From Streptosporangium pseudovulgare (GTDB taxonomy: Bacteria; Actinomycetota; Actinomycetes; Streptosporangiales; Streptosporangiaceae), in assembly GCF_014648055.1 (NCBI RefSeq), contig NZ_BMQJ01000002.1, positions 591,205 to 655,204 of the forward strand: DNA of 64,000 nt. The letters run 5' to 3'. The translations under genes were made by a program, and so were the position numbers. A model generated the notes under the pieces. It did not search any database and had not been told where the DNA came from. It saw only the letters and a list, made by a program, of their open reading frames with translations. Positions 32,246 through 41,136 of this stretch are shown one piece after another. Position 1 is the first letter of the stretch. The number at the start of each line of letters is the position of its first letter.

Positions 32246-33406
32246 ATGAGACGTGAGACCTCCGTCCCCAGGGACGGCTGGGAGGAGATCGTCGAGGGTC
32301 AGGGCCTGGCCTTCCACCGCTCGGCCCACCCCGGCGGCCTCGGCCGTCCCTACTGGGACGAGTCCGTGCAGTACGTCTTCTCGATGGACGAGGTCCTCGC
32401 CCTGGAGGAGCAGGTCGAGGAGCTGCACCGGATGTGCCTGGCCGTGGTGGACCACGTCGTCCGTCACGACCGCTACGCCGACTTCGCGATCCCCGAGTGG
32501 GTGCGGCCGGAGATCGCCCGGTCCTGGGAACGGGCCGACCCCCACCTGTTCGGCCGGTTCGACCTGCGCTACGACGGCACCGGTCCCGCCAAGCTGCTGG
32601 AGTACAACGCCGACACCCCGACCAGCCTCTTGGAGAGCTCGGTCGTGCAGTGGTTCTGGCTGCAGGACCGCCACCCGGACGGCGACCAGTGGAACTCCAT
32701 CCATGAGCGGCTGATCGAGCGGTGGCGGGGGCTCGCGGAGGTGCTGCCCACGGGGCCCGCGCACTTCGCCTGGACGAAGATGGACGAGACCGGCGAGGAG
32801 GCGATGACCCTCGCCTACCTCCAGGAGACCGCCGCCCAGGCCGGCCTGAACACCATCGCGGTGGCCATGGAGGACATCGGCTGGGACGGCCTCAACCTGC
32901 GGTTCGTGGACATGGAACGGCGGGTGATCCGCTCCCTGTGCAAGCTGTATCCGTGGGAGTGGGCGGTCGCCGACGCGTTCGGGTCGCGGGCGGTGGCCCA
33001 GCAGGTGTCGATGACCTGGATCGAGCCGCTGTGGAAGATGCTCCTGTCCAACAAGGCGCTGCTGGCGCTGCTGTGGGAGCTGTACCCGGGGCACCCGAAC
33101 CTGCTGCCCGCCTATCTCGACGGACCGCGTGACCTGACGTCCTACATCGTCAAGCCGCTCCTCGGCCGGGAGGGGGCGGGCATGCGGGTCGTCACGCCCG
33201 GCGGCGGCGTCGAGACCGGCGGCGGCTACGGCGCCGAGGGCCACGTCCACCAGGAGTTCCGGGCGCTGCCCGACTTCGACGGCTGGCGTCCCGTGCTCGG
33301 CGCCTGGGTCGTCCACGACGAGGCGGCCGGGGCCGGCATCCGCGAGACCTCGGGGCTGATCACCGACGACACCTCGTCGTTCGTCCCGCACCGGATCGAG
33401 CCGTGA
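32246..33406 (+). CDS. Glutathionylspermidine synthase-like ATP-grasp ligase
   Basis: A 386-residue protein of the GSP-synthase C-terminal (YgiC/YjfC) family. Family stretches include 'PYWDESVQYVFSMDEVLALEEQ', 'FDLRYDGTGPAKLLEYNADTPTSLLES', 'QWFWLQDRHPDGDQWNSIHERL' and the ATP-binding 'YIVKPLLGREGAGMRVV'. Members form an amide bond using ATP; the real substrate of this free-standing type is not established. The ATG at 32246 follows a short purine-rich site. It is flanked by a small membrane protein and a DUF350 membrane protein, the usual trio for this family. Confidence 0.9.
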   Translation: MRRETSVPRDGWEEIVEGQGLAFHRSAHPGGLGRPYWDESVQYVFSMDEVLALEEQVEELHRMCLAVVDHVVRHDRYADFAIPEWVRPEIARSWERADPHLFGRFDLRYDGTGPAKLLEYNADTPTSLLESSVVQWFWLQDRHPDGDQWNSIHERLIERWRGLAEVLPTGPAHFAWTKMDETGEEAMTLAYLQETAAQAGLNTIAVAMEDIGWDGLNLRFVDMERRVIRSLCKLYPWEWAVADAFGSRAVAQQVSMTWIEPLWKMLLSNKALLALLWELYPGHPNLLPAYLDGPRDLTSYIVKPLLGREGAGMRVVTPGGGVETGGGYGAEGHVHQEFRALPDFDGWRPVLGAWVVHDEAAGAGIRETSGLITDDTSSFVPHRIEP

Positions 33407-33473
33407 CCCGAGCCCTGATCCGCACTCCCCGTCCGATCCCGACAAGCATCCTCCCGAATTCCGGAGAAAACCC

Positions 33474-33959
33474 ATGAGCCCCAGCCCCCTGCCGGTCGCG
33501 CTCCAGGCCGCGGCCGACGCCCAGACGCTCTCGCTCGGCGAGATCCTCGGCCGCGGCGCCCTCGCGATCGTCGCCTACGCCGTCCTCGGCCTGATCCTGT
33601 TGATCATCGGCTTCTTCGTGATCGACCTGGCCATCCCCGGCAAGCTCAGCCGGCTGATCAAGGTGGACCGCAATCCCAACGCCACCCTGCTCACCGGCTC
33701 GGGCCTGACCGCCGTCGGGCTCATCGTCGCGGCCTCCATCTGGTCCTCCGACGGCGCCCTGCACGAGGGCCTGCTGATGACGCTGGTGTTCGGCCTGGTC
33801 GGCATCGCCATGCAGACCGTGGCGATGGTCGTCTTCGACAAGGTCGTCGGGATCTCCGTACGCGACCTGGTCAGGGAGAGCGACCCGCAGCCCAGCGCCC
33901 GGCTCCTGGCGATCACCCACCTGGTGATCGGCCTGATCACCGCCGTCGCCGTCAGCTGA
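33474..33959 (+). CDS. DUF350 membrane protein (YjfL type)
   Basis: A 161-residue integral membrane protein with four hydrophobic segments (about 28-55, 74-92, 98-122 and 145-160). 'IIGFFVIDLAIPGKLSRLI' and 'NATLLTGSGLTAVGLIVAASI' are typical of DUF350/YjfL. GGAG lies 8 bases before the ATG. It follows the GSP-synthase-like gene by 67 bp. The family is regularly linked with GSP-synthase-like enzymes, so it probably acts with that enzyme at the membrane (inference). Confidence 0.88.
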   Translation: MSPSPLPVALQAAADAQTLSLGEILGRGALAIVAYAVLGLILLIIGFFVIDLAIPGKLSRLIKVDRNPNATLLTGSGLTAVGLIVAASIWSSDGALHEGLLMTLVFGLVGIAMQTVAMVVFDKVVGISVRDLVRESDPQPSARLLAITHLVIGLITAVAVS

Positions 33960-34081
33960 GCGGAGCGGGCCCGGTACGGCCCGCTCCGGCCCCGTTCCCG
34001 CGGCGCCGGGAGACGGGCCGGCGGGCGCGTCACAGGGTACGGCGGCTGGCGCATCTCGTCCGACCTGGCACTCTTAGTGAC

Positions 34082-35338
34082 GTGAGGGAGCGGATCGAGG
34101 AGGCCGGCGGCGACGGCCGGGCCGGTGGGACCACCGTCAGGATCGACGGGGAAGACCTGGACCCGGACCACGGAGGCCCGGACCAGGACCGGATACGGCA
34201 GGACACCACCCGCAGGCTGGAGCGGGCCATGGGCGCGCTGGGAACGGCCGCCATGGCCCGGATGGACGACCGGCTCATGTGGTTCCGCGCGCTGTCGGCC
34301 GAGGACCGCTCGTGGGTCGGGCTGGTCGCCCAGGCCGGGATCGCGGCGTTCGTGGAGTGGTTCCAGCACGCCGGCGAGGACCGGCCGACCCCGAGCATCG
34401 AGTTCTTCGGCACCGCCCCCAGGGAGCTGAAGCGGTCGATCTCGTTGCAGCAGACCGTGGACATCGTCCGGACCGTGGTCGAGGTGGTCGAGGCGCAGAC
34501 CGCGGAGCTGGCCGCGCCGGGCGGGCGGGAGCAGCTGCAGCAGGCGATGCTCCGGTACACCCGTGACGTCGCCTTCGCCGCCGCCCAGGTCTACGCCCGG
34601 GAGGCGGAGGCGCGCGGTTCCTGGGACGCGCGGCTGGAGGCGCTGATCGTGGACGCGCTGGTCCGCGGCGAGGTGGACGACGGCCTGCACTCGTGGGCCG
34701 CCGCGCTCGGCTGGACCTCCTCCCCCGTCGTCGTGCTGGCCGGGCAGGCGCCCGACGACGATCCGCAGGCGGTGGTCGACGGGCTGCGCGAGCGCGGGCG
34801 CAGGTCCGCGCTGGATCTGCTGGCGGGGGTGCAGGGCGACCGGCTGATCGTGATCGTCGGCGGGGCCGACAGCGTCGGGGCGGCGGCCCGGCACGTGGTG
34901 CCGCGCTTCGGCCCGGGCCCGATCGTGATCGGCCCGGAGGTCGGCGACCTGCACGCGGCCGCGAGCTCGGCGCGGGCGGCGATGGCCGGTCTGCGCGCCG
35001 CGCCCGCCTGGCCGGACGCCCCCCGGCCGGTCCACGCCGAGGACCTGCTGGCCGAGCGGGCCATCGACGGCGACGCCGACGCCCGCGCCCAGCTCATCGA
35101 GAACGTCTACCGGCCGTTGACGGGCACACCGCTGCTCGACACGCTCGCCACCTACCTGGAGCAGGGCACGTCCCTGGAGGCGACGGCCCGGCTGTTGTTC
35201 GTCCACCCCAACACGGTCCGCTATCGGCTGCGTAAGATCACCGAGTTGACCGGGTACCAACCCACGGAGGGGCGGTCGGCCTTCACCCTGCAGGTCGGGC
35301 TCATCCTCGGGCGTCTGTCCGAAACGTCCGTGACATAG
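34082..35338 (+). CDS. fasR: PucR/CdaR-type regulator, FasR-like
   Basis: A 418-residue regulator with the PucR C-terminal helix-turn-helix ('LEATARLLFVHPNTVRYRLRKITELTG', about 367-393) and a central GGDEF-like/CdaR domain. It stands directly upstream of fabD-fabH-acpP-fabF, exactly as FasR of Streptomyces, an activator of the fatty-acid synthase operon, so the same role is inferred. The first about 45 residues are hydrophilic and Gly/Asp-rich and may not be translated: no good ribosome site precedes the GTG at 34082, and an ATG at 34230 (MGALGTAAMARMDD) is an alternative start. Confidence 0.85.
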   Translation: MRERIEEAGGDGRAGGTTVRIDGEDLDPDHGGPDQDRIRQDTTRRLERAMGALGTAAMARMDDRLMWFRALSAEDRSWVGLVAQAGIAAFVEWFQHAGEDRPTPSIEFFGTAPRELKRSISLQQTVDIVRTVVEVVEAQTAELAAPGGREQLQQAMLRYTRDVAFAAAQVYAREAEARGSWDARLEALIVDALVRGEVDDGLHSWAAALGWTSSPVVVLAGQAPDDDPQAVVDGLRERGRRSALDLLAGVQGDRLIVIVGGADSVGAAARHVVPRFGPGPIVIGPEVGDLHAAASSARAAMAGLRAAPAWPDAPRPVHAEDLLAERAIDGDADARAQLIENVYRPLTGTPLLDTLATYLEQGTSLEATARLLFVHPNTVRYRLRKITELTGYQPTEGRSAFTLQVGLILGRLSETSVT

Positions 35339-35393
35339 CTGTCTTTACTTAACGTCCGGGAAACTCCCACTGTAGGGTTCCTACAAAATTTTA

Positions 35394-35410
35394 CGGACGA
35401 ACTTCGTCCG
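35394..35410. promoter_or_regulatory. Palindrome in the fabD promoter region, candidate FasR operator
   Basis: CGGACGAACTTCGTCCG has two perfect 8-bp arms around one central base, 46 bp before fabD. Upstream at 35349 and 35373 are TTAACG and TAGGGT, spaced 18 bp, a possible -35/-10 pair. The palindrome would then lie just downstream of the start point. Confidence 0.5.
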
Positions 35411-35455
35411 GATCCTTACCCGGATATCGAACCCCTACAGGGCAGGCTGGATTTC

Positions 35456-36349
35456 GTGCTCGCCATCGTCGCTCCGGGCCAAGGCGCCCAGACCCCAGGT
35501 TTCCTGACTCCATGGCTTGAGGTCCCGGGCCTGGCGGACCGGCTGTCCGCCTGGTCCGACCTGGTCGGCCTCGACCTGATCGCCTACGGCACCACCGCCG
35601 ACGCCGAGGAGATCCGCGACACCGCGGTCGCCCAGCCGCTGCTGGTGGCCGCCTCCCTGGCCGCCGCCGAAGCCCTCGGCGTGACCCCCGACGTCGTGGC
35701 CGGGCACAGCGTCGGCGAACTGGCCGCCGCCGCCCTGGCCGGGGTGCTCACCCCCGAGGAGGCCCTGACGCTGGTCCGCGAGCGCGGGCAGGCCATGGCC
35801 AAGGCCGCCGCCGTCACCGCCACCGGCATGACCGCCGTCATCGGCGGAGACGAGGCCGAGGTCCTGGCCGCCATCGAGCGGCACGGCCTGACCCCGGCCA
35901 ACATGAACGGCTCCGGCCAGATCGTCGCCGGCGGCACCCTGGAGCAGCTGGCGGCCTTCGCCGCCGACCCGCCCGCGCGGGCCCGGCTGATCCCGCTGAA
36001 GGTCGCCGGAGCCTTCCACACCGTCCACATGGCCCCGGCCTCGGAGCACCTGCGCCAGGCCGCGGCCGGCCTCACCCCCGCCGACCCGCGGGTCACCCTG
36101 CTGTCCAACGCCGACGGCACGGCCGTCACCGGCGGCGCCGAGTTCCTCGGCCGCCTCGTCGCCCAGGTCGCCGGCCCGGTCCGATGGGACGCCTGCATGG
36201 CCACCATGACCGACCTCGGCGTCACCACGATGATCGAGCTGGTCCCCGGCGGCACCCTCACCGGCCTGGCCCGGCGCGGGATGCGCGGGGTCACCACCGT
36301 CGCGCTGAAGACCCCCGACGACCTGAACGCCGCTCGAGAGGTTCTCTGA
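35456..36349 (+). CDS. fabD: Malonyl-CoA:ACP transacylase
   Basis: A 297-residue cytoplasmic enzyme that moves malonyl from CoA to the acyl carrier protein, committing it to fatty-acid elongation. 'IVAPGQGAQTPGFLTPWL' at the N-terminus and the nucleophile motif GHSVGELAAAAL (Ser 85) are clear, as is GAFHTVHM. The GTG start has only a weak ribosome site. It is the first gene of the fabD-fabH-acpP-fabF operon; fabH begins one base after its TGA, implying coupling. Expression is probably controlled by the adjacent FasR-like regulator. Confidence 0.96.
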   Translation: MLAIVAPGQGAQTPGFLTPWLEVPGLADRLSAWSDLVGLDLIAYGTTADAEEIRDTAVAQPLLVAASLAAAEALGVTPDVVAGHSVGELAAAALAGVLTPEEALTLVRERGQAMAKAAAVTATGMTAVIGGDEAEVLAAIERHGLTPANMNGSGQIVAGGTLEQLAAFAADPPARARLIPLKVAGAFHTVHMAPASEHLRQAAAGLTPADPRVTLLSNADGTAVTGGAEFLGRLVAQVAGPVRWDACMATMTDLGVTTMIELVPGGTLTGLARRGMRGVTTVALKTPDDLNAAREVL

Positions 36350-36350
36350 G

Positions 36351-37307
36351 ATGAAGACGATCCAGGGCGCTCCGGGCGCGAAGATCCTGGCCTTCGGCCA
36401 CTACCAGCCGTCCAAGGTGGTCACCAACGCCGATCTGTCGGCGACCATGGACACCAACGACGAGTGGATCCAGAGCCGGGTCGGCATCAGGGAGCGGCGG
36501 ATCGCCACGGCCGGCGAGTCGGAGATCGACCTGGCCGTGCAGGCCGGCGGCAAGGCCCTGGCCGCCAGCGGCCTGTCGGCCGGTGACATCGACCTGGTGA
36601 TCGTCGCCACCTGCACGCTGGAGGCGCAGATCCCCAACGCCGCCGCCCGGGTCGCCACCCGCCTCGGCATCGAGGCCCCCGGCGCGTTCGACGTCAACAC
36701 CGCCTGCTCCGGCTTCTGCTACGCCCTCGCCCTGGCCAACGACGCCGTCCGCGCCGGCTCGGCCGTCAACGTGCTGGTCATCGGCACCGAGAAGCTCTCC
36801 CAGTGGATCGACTGGACCGACCGCAGCACGGCGGTGATCTTCGCCGACGGCGCGGGCGCCGCGGTCGTCGGCCCGTCCGACACCCCGCGAATCGGCCCGG
36901 TGGTGTGGGGCAGCGCCGGCGACAAGGCCGACGCCATCATGATCAAGGACCGCGGCTCGTTCCTCCGGCAGGAGGGGCAGACCGTCTTCCGCTGGGCGAC
37001 CACCGCGCTCCACCCGGTGGCCAAGGAGATCTGCGAGCGCGCCGGGGTGGACCCGGCCGACCTCGCGGCCTTCGTGCCCCACCAGGCGAACCTGCGGATC
37101 ATCGAGGCGATCGCCCGCCGGCTCGGCGCCGACAAGGCCGTCATCGCCAAGGACATCGTCCTGGCGGGCAACACCTCGGCCGCGTCGATCCCGCTGGCCC
37201 TGTCCCGGATGGTCGAACGCGGCGAGGTCCAGTCGGGCGGGCTCGTCCTGCTGCTGGGCTTCGGCGCCGGGCTGACCTACGCCGGCCAGGTCGTCGAGAT
37301 CCCCTGA
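36351..37307 (+). CDS. fabH: 3-oxoacyl-ACP synthase III
   Basis: A 318-residue condensing enzyme that starts fatty-acid synthesis by joining an acyl-CoA primer to malonyl-ACP. Cys 119 lies in DVNTACSGFCYAL; the His and Asn of the triad are in FVPHQANLRI and LAGNTSAASIP. 'ILAFGHYQPSKVVTNADL' is the usual N-terminus. In actinomycetes FabH generally accepts branched primers, giving iso/anteiso fatty acids (family knowledge). Second gene of the operon. Confidence 0.97.
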   Translation: MKTIQGAPGAKILAFGHYQPSKVVTNADLSATMDTNDEWIQSRVGIRERRIATAGESEIDLAVQAGGKALAASGLSAGDIDLVIVATCTLEAQIPNAAARVATRLGIEAPGAFDVNTACSGFCYALALANDAVRAGSAVNVLVIGTEKLSQWIDWTDRSTAVIFADGAGAAVVGPSDTPRIGPVVWGSAGDKADAIMIKDRGSFLRQEGQTVFRWATTALHPVAKEICERAGVDPADLAAFVPHQANLRIIEAIARRLGADKAVIAKDIVLAGNTSAASIPLALSRMVERGEVQSGGLVLLLGFGAGLTYAGQVVEIP

Positions 37308-37374
37308 AAAGCCTGTACGGCCCCGCCGTACGGAAAACCGCAACAACACCCGATTCCCAAGGAGAACACGCGAC

Positions 37375-37617
37375 ATGGCTCAGATGACCGAGCAGGAGAT
37401 CCTCGCCGGCATCGGCAAGATCGTCAACGAGATCACCGGTGTGCCGGCCTCCGAGGTCACCCCGGAGAAGAACTTCGTGGACGACCTCGACATCGACTCG
37501 CTGTCCATGGTCGAGATCGCCGTCGCCGCCCAGGACGAGTTCGGCGTCGAGATCCCCGACGACCAGCTCAAGCACCTCAAGACCGTCAAGGACGTCATCA
37601 ACTTCATCCAGAGCTGA
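37375..37617 (+). CDS. acpP: Acyl carrier protein of fatty-acid synthesis
   Basis: An 80-residue carrier protein with the phosphopantetheine serine at residue 42 in DDLDIDSLSMVEIA. It holds the growing acyl chain for FabD, FabH and FabF, whose genes surround it. CAAGGAG precedes the ATG. Strongly acidic, as expected. It is distinct from the NRPS-associated carrier protein at 11201, whose site reads MTSLT. Confidence 0.97.
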   Translation: MAQMTEQEILAGIGKIVNEITGVPASEVTPEKNFVDDLDIDSLSMVEIAVAAQDEFGVEIPDDQLKHLKTVKDVINFIQS

Positions 37618-37668
37618 GACGTCCCGACGCCTCCCGGCCCTGACCAGCGATTCGCAAGGAGCAAGAAC

Positions 37669-38901
37669 GTGAGTACAGACCAGGTACGTGTCGTCGTCAC
37701 CGGGCTCGGCGCGACGACGCCCCTCGGCGGAGACGTCGCCTCGACCTGGTCGGCGCTCCTCGCCGGTCGGAGCGGGGTCCGCGACCTCACCACGGACTGG
37801 GTCGACTCCGTCCCGGTGAAGTTCGCCGCCGTCGCCGCCGTGGACCCGACCGAGGTGCTGCCCCGGCCGGAGGCACGGCGGCTGGACCGGGCCGAGCAGT
37901 TCGCGCTGGTCGCGGCCCGCGAGGCCTGGAAGGACTCCGGGATCGAGAAGGTCGACCCCGAGCGGCTCGGCGTGGTCGTGGGCAGCGGCATCGGCGGCAT
38001 CACCACCATCCTCGCCGCCTACGACACCTTCAAGGAGCGGGGCTGGCAGCGGCTCTCGCCGTACACCGTGCCGATGCTGATGCCGAACGGCGCCGCCGGG
38101 TGGATCGGCATCGAGGTCGGCGCCCGGGCCGGCGTGCACGCCACGGTCAGCGCCTGCGCCACCGGCGCCGAGTCGATCGGCTACGCCATCGAGATGATCC
38201 GCTCCGGCCGCGCCGACGTTGTCGTGGCCGGCGGCACCGAGGCGGCCATCCACCCGCTGAACATCGGCTCCTTCGCCGCCATGCGCGCGATGTCGCTGCG
38301 CAACGACGAGCCGGAGCGGGCGTCCCGGCCGTGGGACAAGAACCGCGACGGATTCGTGCTCGGCGAGGGCTCGGGCATCGTCGTCCTGGAGTCCGAGGAG
38401 CACGCCCGTGCCCGCGGCGCCCACGTCTACGCGGTGGCCGCGGGTGTCGGCTACTCCGCCGACGCCCACCACATCGCCCAGCCCGAGCCGACCGGCGCGG
38501 GGGTGATGCTCGCCATGCGCCGCGCCCTGCAGGACGCGCGCCTGGCCCCCGAGGACATCAGGCACGTGAACGCGCACGCCACCTCCACCCCCGCCGGAGA
38601 CGTGGTGGAGACCATGGCGATCAAGGAGGTCGTCGGCGGTCACCCGCTGGTCACCTCCACCAAGTCGATGACCGGCCACCTCCTCGGCGGCGCCGGTGGC
38701 ATCGAGTCGGTCTTCACCGTCCTCGCCCTGCAGGAGCGGGTCGTCCCCGCCACGATCAACGTGGACGACCTCGACGACGGCGTCGAAGTGGACATCGTGC
38801 GCCGCGACCCGCGCGAGCTCCCCGGCGGACGAATCTCCGCGATCAACAACTCGTTCGGGTTCGGCGGCCACGACGTCGCCGTGGCCTTCACCAGCGTCTG
38901 A
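37669..38901 (+). CDS. fabF: 3-oxoacyl-ACP synthase II
   Basis: A 410-residue elongating condensing enzyme. Active-site Cys 163 in TVSACATGAES, the two His residues in VNAHATSTPAGD and MTGHLLGGAGG, and the tail 'INNSFGFGGHDVAVAF' are all complete. The GTG start has AAGGAG 8 bases upstream. Fourth gene of the fab operon and directly followed by an acyl-CoA carboxylase subunit gene. Confidence 0.97.
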   Translation: MSTDQVRVVVTGLGATTPLGGDVASTWSALLAGRSGVRDLTTDWVDSVPVKFAAVAAVDPTEVLPRPEARRLDRAEQFALVAAREAWKDSGIEKVDPERLGVVVGSGIGGITTILAAYDTFKERGWQRLSPYTVPMLMPNGAAGWIGIEVGARAGVHATVSACATGAESIGYAIEMIRSGRADVVVAGGTEAAIHPLNIGSFAAMRAMSLRNDEPERASRPWDKNRDGFVLGEGSGIVVLESEEHARARGAHVYAVAAGVGYSADAHHIAQPEPTGAGVMLAMRRALQDARLAPEDIRHVNAHATSTPAGDVVETMAIKEVVGGHPLVTSTKSMTGHLLGGAGGIESVFTVLALQERVVPATINVDDLDDGVEVDIVRRDPRELPGGRISAINNSFGFGGHDVAVAFTSV

Positions 38902-38914
38902 CAGGAGCCCCGAG

Positions 38915-40336
38915 ATGACCGTGCTCGACAACAGGGTGGTGAGCGGCTCCCCCGACGGGGAGGCGGCCGATCCCCGCGACCCCCAGGTGCGGATGGCGGC
39001 GCTGCTCGACGAGGGCTCGATCCGGCTGATCACCCCGGTCGACCGCAGCGGCGCCCTGGCGGCCATGGGCCGCGTCGAGGGCGTGCCGGTCGTGGTCTTC
39101 GTCAGCGACGCCCGGGTCCAGGGCGGCGCGATGGGCTCGGCGGGATGCGAGCACATCGTGCACGCCTACGACGTGGCGGTCCGCGAGCGGGTCCCGATCA
39201 TCGGGGTGTGGCACTCCGGCGGCGCGCGACTGGCCGAGGGCGTGGAGTCGCTGCACGCGGTCGGCCGCGTCTTCGCCGCGATGACCAGGGCCTCCGGCGT
39301 GGTGCCGCAGCTGTCGGTCGTGGTGGGCCCCGCGGCCGGCGGCGCCGCCTACGGCCCGGCGCTGACCGACATCGTGATCCTCTCCGACGAGGGACGCATC
39401 TTCGTCACCGGCCCCGACGTGGTGCGCAGCGTCACCGGTGAGCAGATCGACATGGCCGCCCTCGGCGGGCCGGAGCCGCACAGCAAGCGCAGCGGCGTGG
39501 TGCACGTGGTGACCAAGACCGAGACCGAGGCGTACGTCCAGGCCCGGCGCCTGGCCGTGCTGCTCGGCCACCAGGGCCGTTTCCGCGGCGAGGCGGAGGA
39601 GGTCGACTTCTCCGGCCTGCTCCCGGAGAACCCCCGCCGCGCCTACGACATCAAGCCGCTGGTCAAGGGACTGCTCGACGAGCCGGGCGTGGAGCTGCAG
39701 CCCAAGTGGGCGCCGAACATCGTCACCACGCTGGGCCGCCTCGACGGCCGGACCGTCGGGGTCATCGCCAACAACCCGATGCGGCTGGGCGGCTGCCTGG
39801 ACTCGACCTCCGCCGAGAAGGCGGCGCGGTTCGTCCGCATGTGCGACGCCTTCGGGGTGCCGCTGGTCGTGGTGGTGGACGTCCCCGGCTACCTCCCGGG
39901 CGTCGGCCAGGAACACGACGGCGTGGTGCGCCGCGGCGCCAAGCTGCTGCACGCCTTCGCCGAGGCGTCGGTGCCGCGCGTCACGCTGGTCACCCGCAAG
40001 GCGTACGGCGGCGCCTACATCGCGATGAACTCCCGCGCCCTGGGCGCGACCAAGGTGTTCGGCTGGCCCACCACGCAGATCGCGGTGATGGGCTCGGTGG
40101 CCGCGGTGCGCATCCTCAAGCGGAGGGAGCTCGCGGCCGCCCCCGAGTCGGAGCGGGCGGCGCTGGAGGCCCGGCTCGCCGAGGAGCACGAGGTCGTGGC
40201 GGGCGGCCTGGACCGGGCGGTCGAGATCGGCGTGGTGGACGAGGTGATCAAGCCGGAGGAGACCCGCGGCGCCATCGCCAAGGTCCTCGCCCAGGCCACC
40301 CCGGCGCGCGGCGCCCACGGCAACATCCCGCTCTAG
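38915..40336 (+). CDS. Acyl-CoA carboxylase carboxyltransferase (beta) subunit
   Basis: A 473-residue biotin-dependent carboxyltransferase of the AccD/PccB group; it transfers the carboxyl group from carboxybiotin to acetyl-CoA or propionyl-CoA to make malonyl- or methylmalonyl-CoA. Oxyanion-hole glycines are seen in 'GVWHSGGARLAEGVESL', 'GPAAGGAAYGPALTD' and 'YGGAYIAMNSRALGA'. 'VDVPGYLPGVGQEHDGVVRRGAKLLHAF' is diagnostic. AGGAG precedes the ATG. Its place at the end of the fab operon suggests malonyl-CoA supply for fatty-acid synthesis. The biotin-carrying subunit is not in the window. Confidence 0.93.
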   Translation: MTVLDNRVVSGSPDGEAADPRDPQVRMAALLDEGSIRLITPVDRSGALAAMGRVEGVPVVVFVSDARVQGGAMGSAGCEHIVHAYDVAVRERVPIIGVWHSGGARLAEGVESLHAVGRVFAAMTRASGVVPQLSVVVGPAAGGAAYGPALTDIVILSDEGRIFVTGPDVVRSVTGEQIDMAALGGPEPHSKRSGVVHVVTKTETEAYVQARRLAVLLGHQGRFRGEAEEVDFSGLLPENPRRAYDIKPLVKGLLDEPGVELQPKWAPNIVTTLGRLDGRTVGVIANNPMRLGGCLDSTSAEKAARFVRMCDAFGVPLVVVVDVPGYLPGVGQEHDGVVRRGAKLLHAFAEASVPRVTLVTRKAYGGAYIAMNSRALGATKVFGWPTTQIAVMGSVAAVRILKRRELAAAPESERAALEARLAEEHEVVAGGLDRAVEIGVVDEVIKPEETRGAIAKVLAQATPARGAHGNIPL

Positions 40337-40388
40337 CCCCCTTCCGGAACCCGCGGCCCGCGGGTTCCGGAGGACCCGCGTAATACGC

Positions 40389-40422
40389 GACGCCCCCGCC
40401 GGCCGATGCCGGCGGGGGCGTC
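40389..40422. terminator. Terminator hairpin of the fab operon
   Basis: A 15-bp perfect stem (GACGCCCCCGCCGGC and its complement) with loop CGAT lies 53 bp after the carboxyltransferase stop codon. It is followed by a short T-containing run. Confidence 0.85.
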
Positions 40423-40436
40423 CTGCTTGTACGGAG

Positions 40437-40665
40437 GAGAGATCGGCGCGCCGTCGGGCGGCGGCGTGAGGAGAGGCCGCGCGCCGTCAGGCGGTGTACG
40501 GGGGAGGAACCGGCGCGCCGTCATGCGGCTGCGCGGGGAGGTCGGCGCCGCCGGACGGCTGTAGGGAGGGGGCGCGCGCCGTCAGACGGCTGTGCCGCGC
40601 GCCGCCGGGCGGCTGCGCGGGACGGGGGGATCCGCGCGCCGTCAGACGGCGGCGTGCAGCCAGCG
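40437..40665. repeat. Degenerate repeat array copying the end of the DUF3145 gene
   Basis: About seven imperfect units of roughly 26-44 bp fill the gap between the fab terminator and the DUF3145 gene. On the minus strand each contains a version of GCCGTCTGACGGCGCGC; the copy nearest the gene includes its real stop codon (ends HAAV-stop). Three of the others keep TGA at the same place. Read in other frames the array gives proline-rich motifs such as QPSDGARPLP, but frames break between units, so it is not a gene. Confidence 0.8.
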
Positions 40666-41136
40666 GACCGGCGCGCCCTCGCCGGCGTACCGGAACGACT
40701 CCAGCTCGGCGTCCCACTGCTTGCCGAGCAGCTTGTCGAGCTCCTCCTCCAGCACCACCCGGCCCTGCCGCGCCATGAGCATGACCGAACGCAGGCGGTC
40801 CTCGGGCACCAGGATGTCACCCGAGGCGCCGATCACCGCCGTGAAGGCGCCGAGGGACGGCGTGTAGGCGTGCCGGGACCCGTCGGCACCCGGTGAGGGG
40901 TCCTCGGTGATCTCGAACCGGATGCGCTGCCAGCCCATCAGGGACGAGGTGATGGCCGCCGCCGTCCCCGGGCGGCCGACCCATTCGGCCTGCGCGCGCA
41001 CGTGGCCGGGCGCGGCCGGTTGCGGGGTCCAGTTCAGGTCAACGGGCACGCCAAGGACACCCGCGACCGCCCATTCGATATGCGGGCACAGCGCAGGCTG
41101 AGCCGAGTGGACGTAAAGCACGCCACGAGCAGACAC
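40642..41136 (-). CDS. DUF3145 family protein
   Basis: A 164-residue protein of the actinobacterial DUF3145 family; function unknown. Typical stretches: 'SARGVLYVHSAQPALCPHIEWAVAGVLG', 'SSLMGWQRIRFEITEDPS' and 'GKQWDAELESFRYAGEGAPVRWLHAAV' at the very end, so the family C-terminus is intact despite the repeats beyond it. GGGAGG lies 5 bases before the GTG start. It is divergent from the subtilase-CHAT operon. Confidence 0.9.
   Translation of the reverse strand: MSARGVLYVHSAQPALCPHIEWAVAGVLGVPVDLNWTPQPAAPGHVRAQAEWVGRPGTAAAITSSLMGWQRIRFEITEDPSPGADGSRHAYTPSLGAFTAVIGASGDILVPEDRLRSVMLMARQGRVVLEEELDKLLGKQWDAELESFRYAGEGAPVRWLHAAV

Noticed and set aside
40333..40717. Proline-rich repeat protein downstream of DUF3145
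   Set aside because: The similar motifs fall in three different frames and break at each unit; the DNA repeat explains them.
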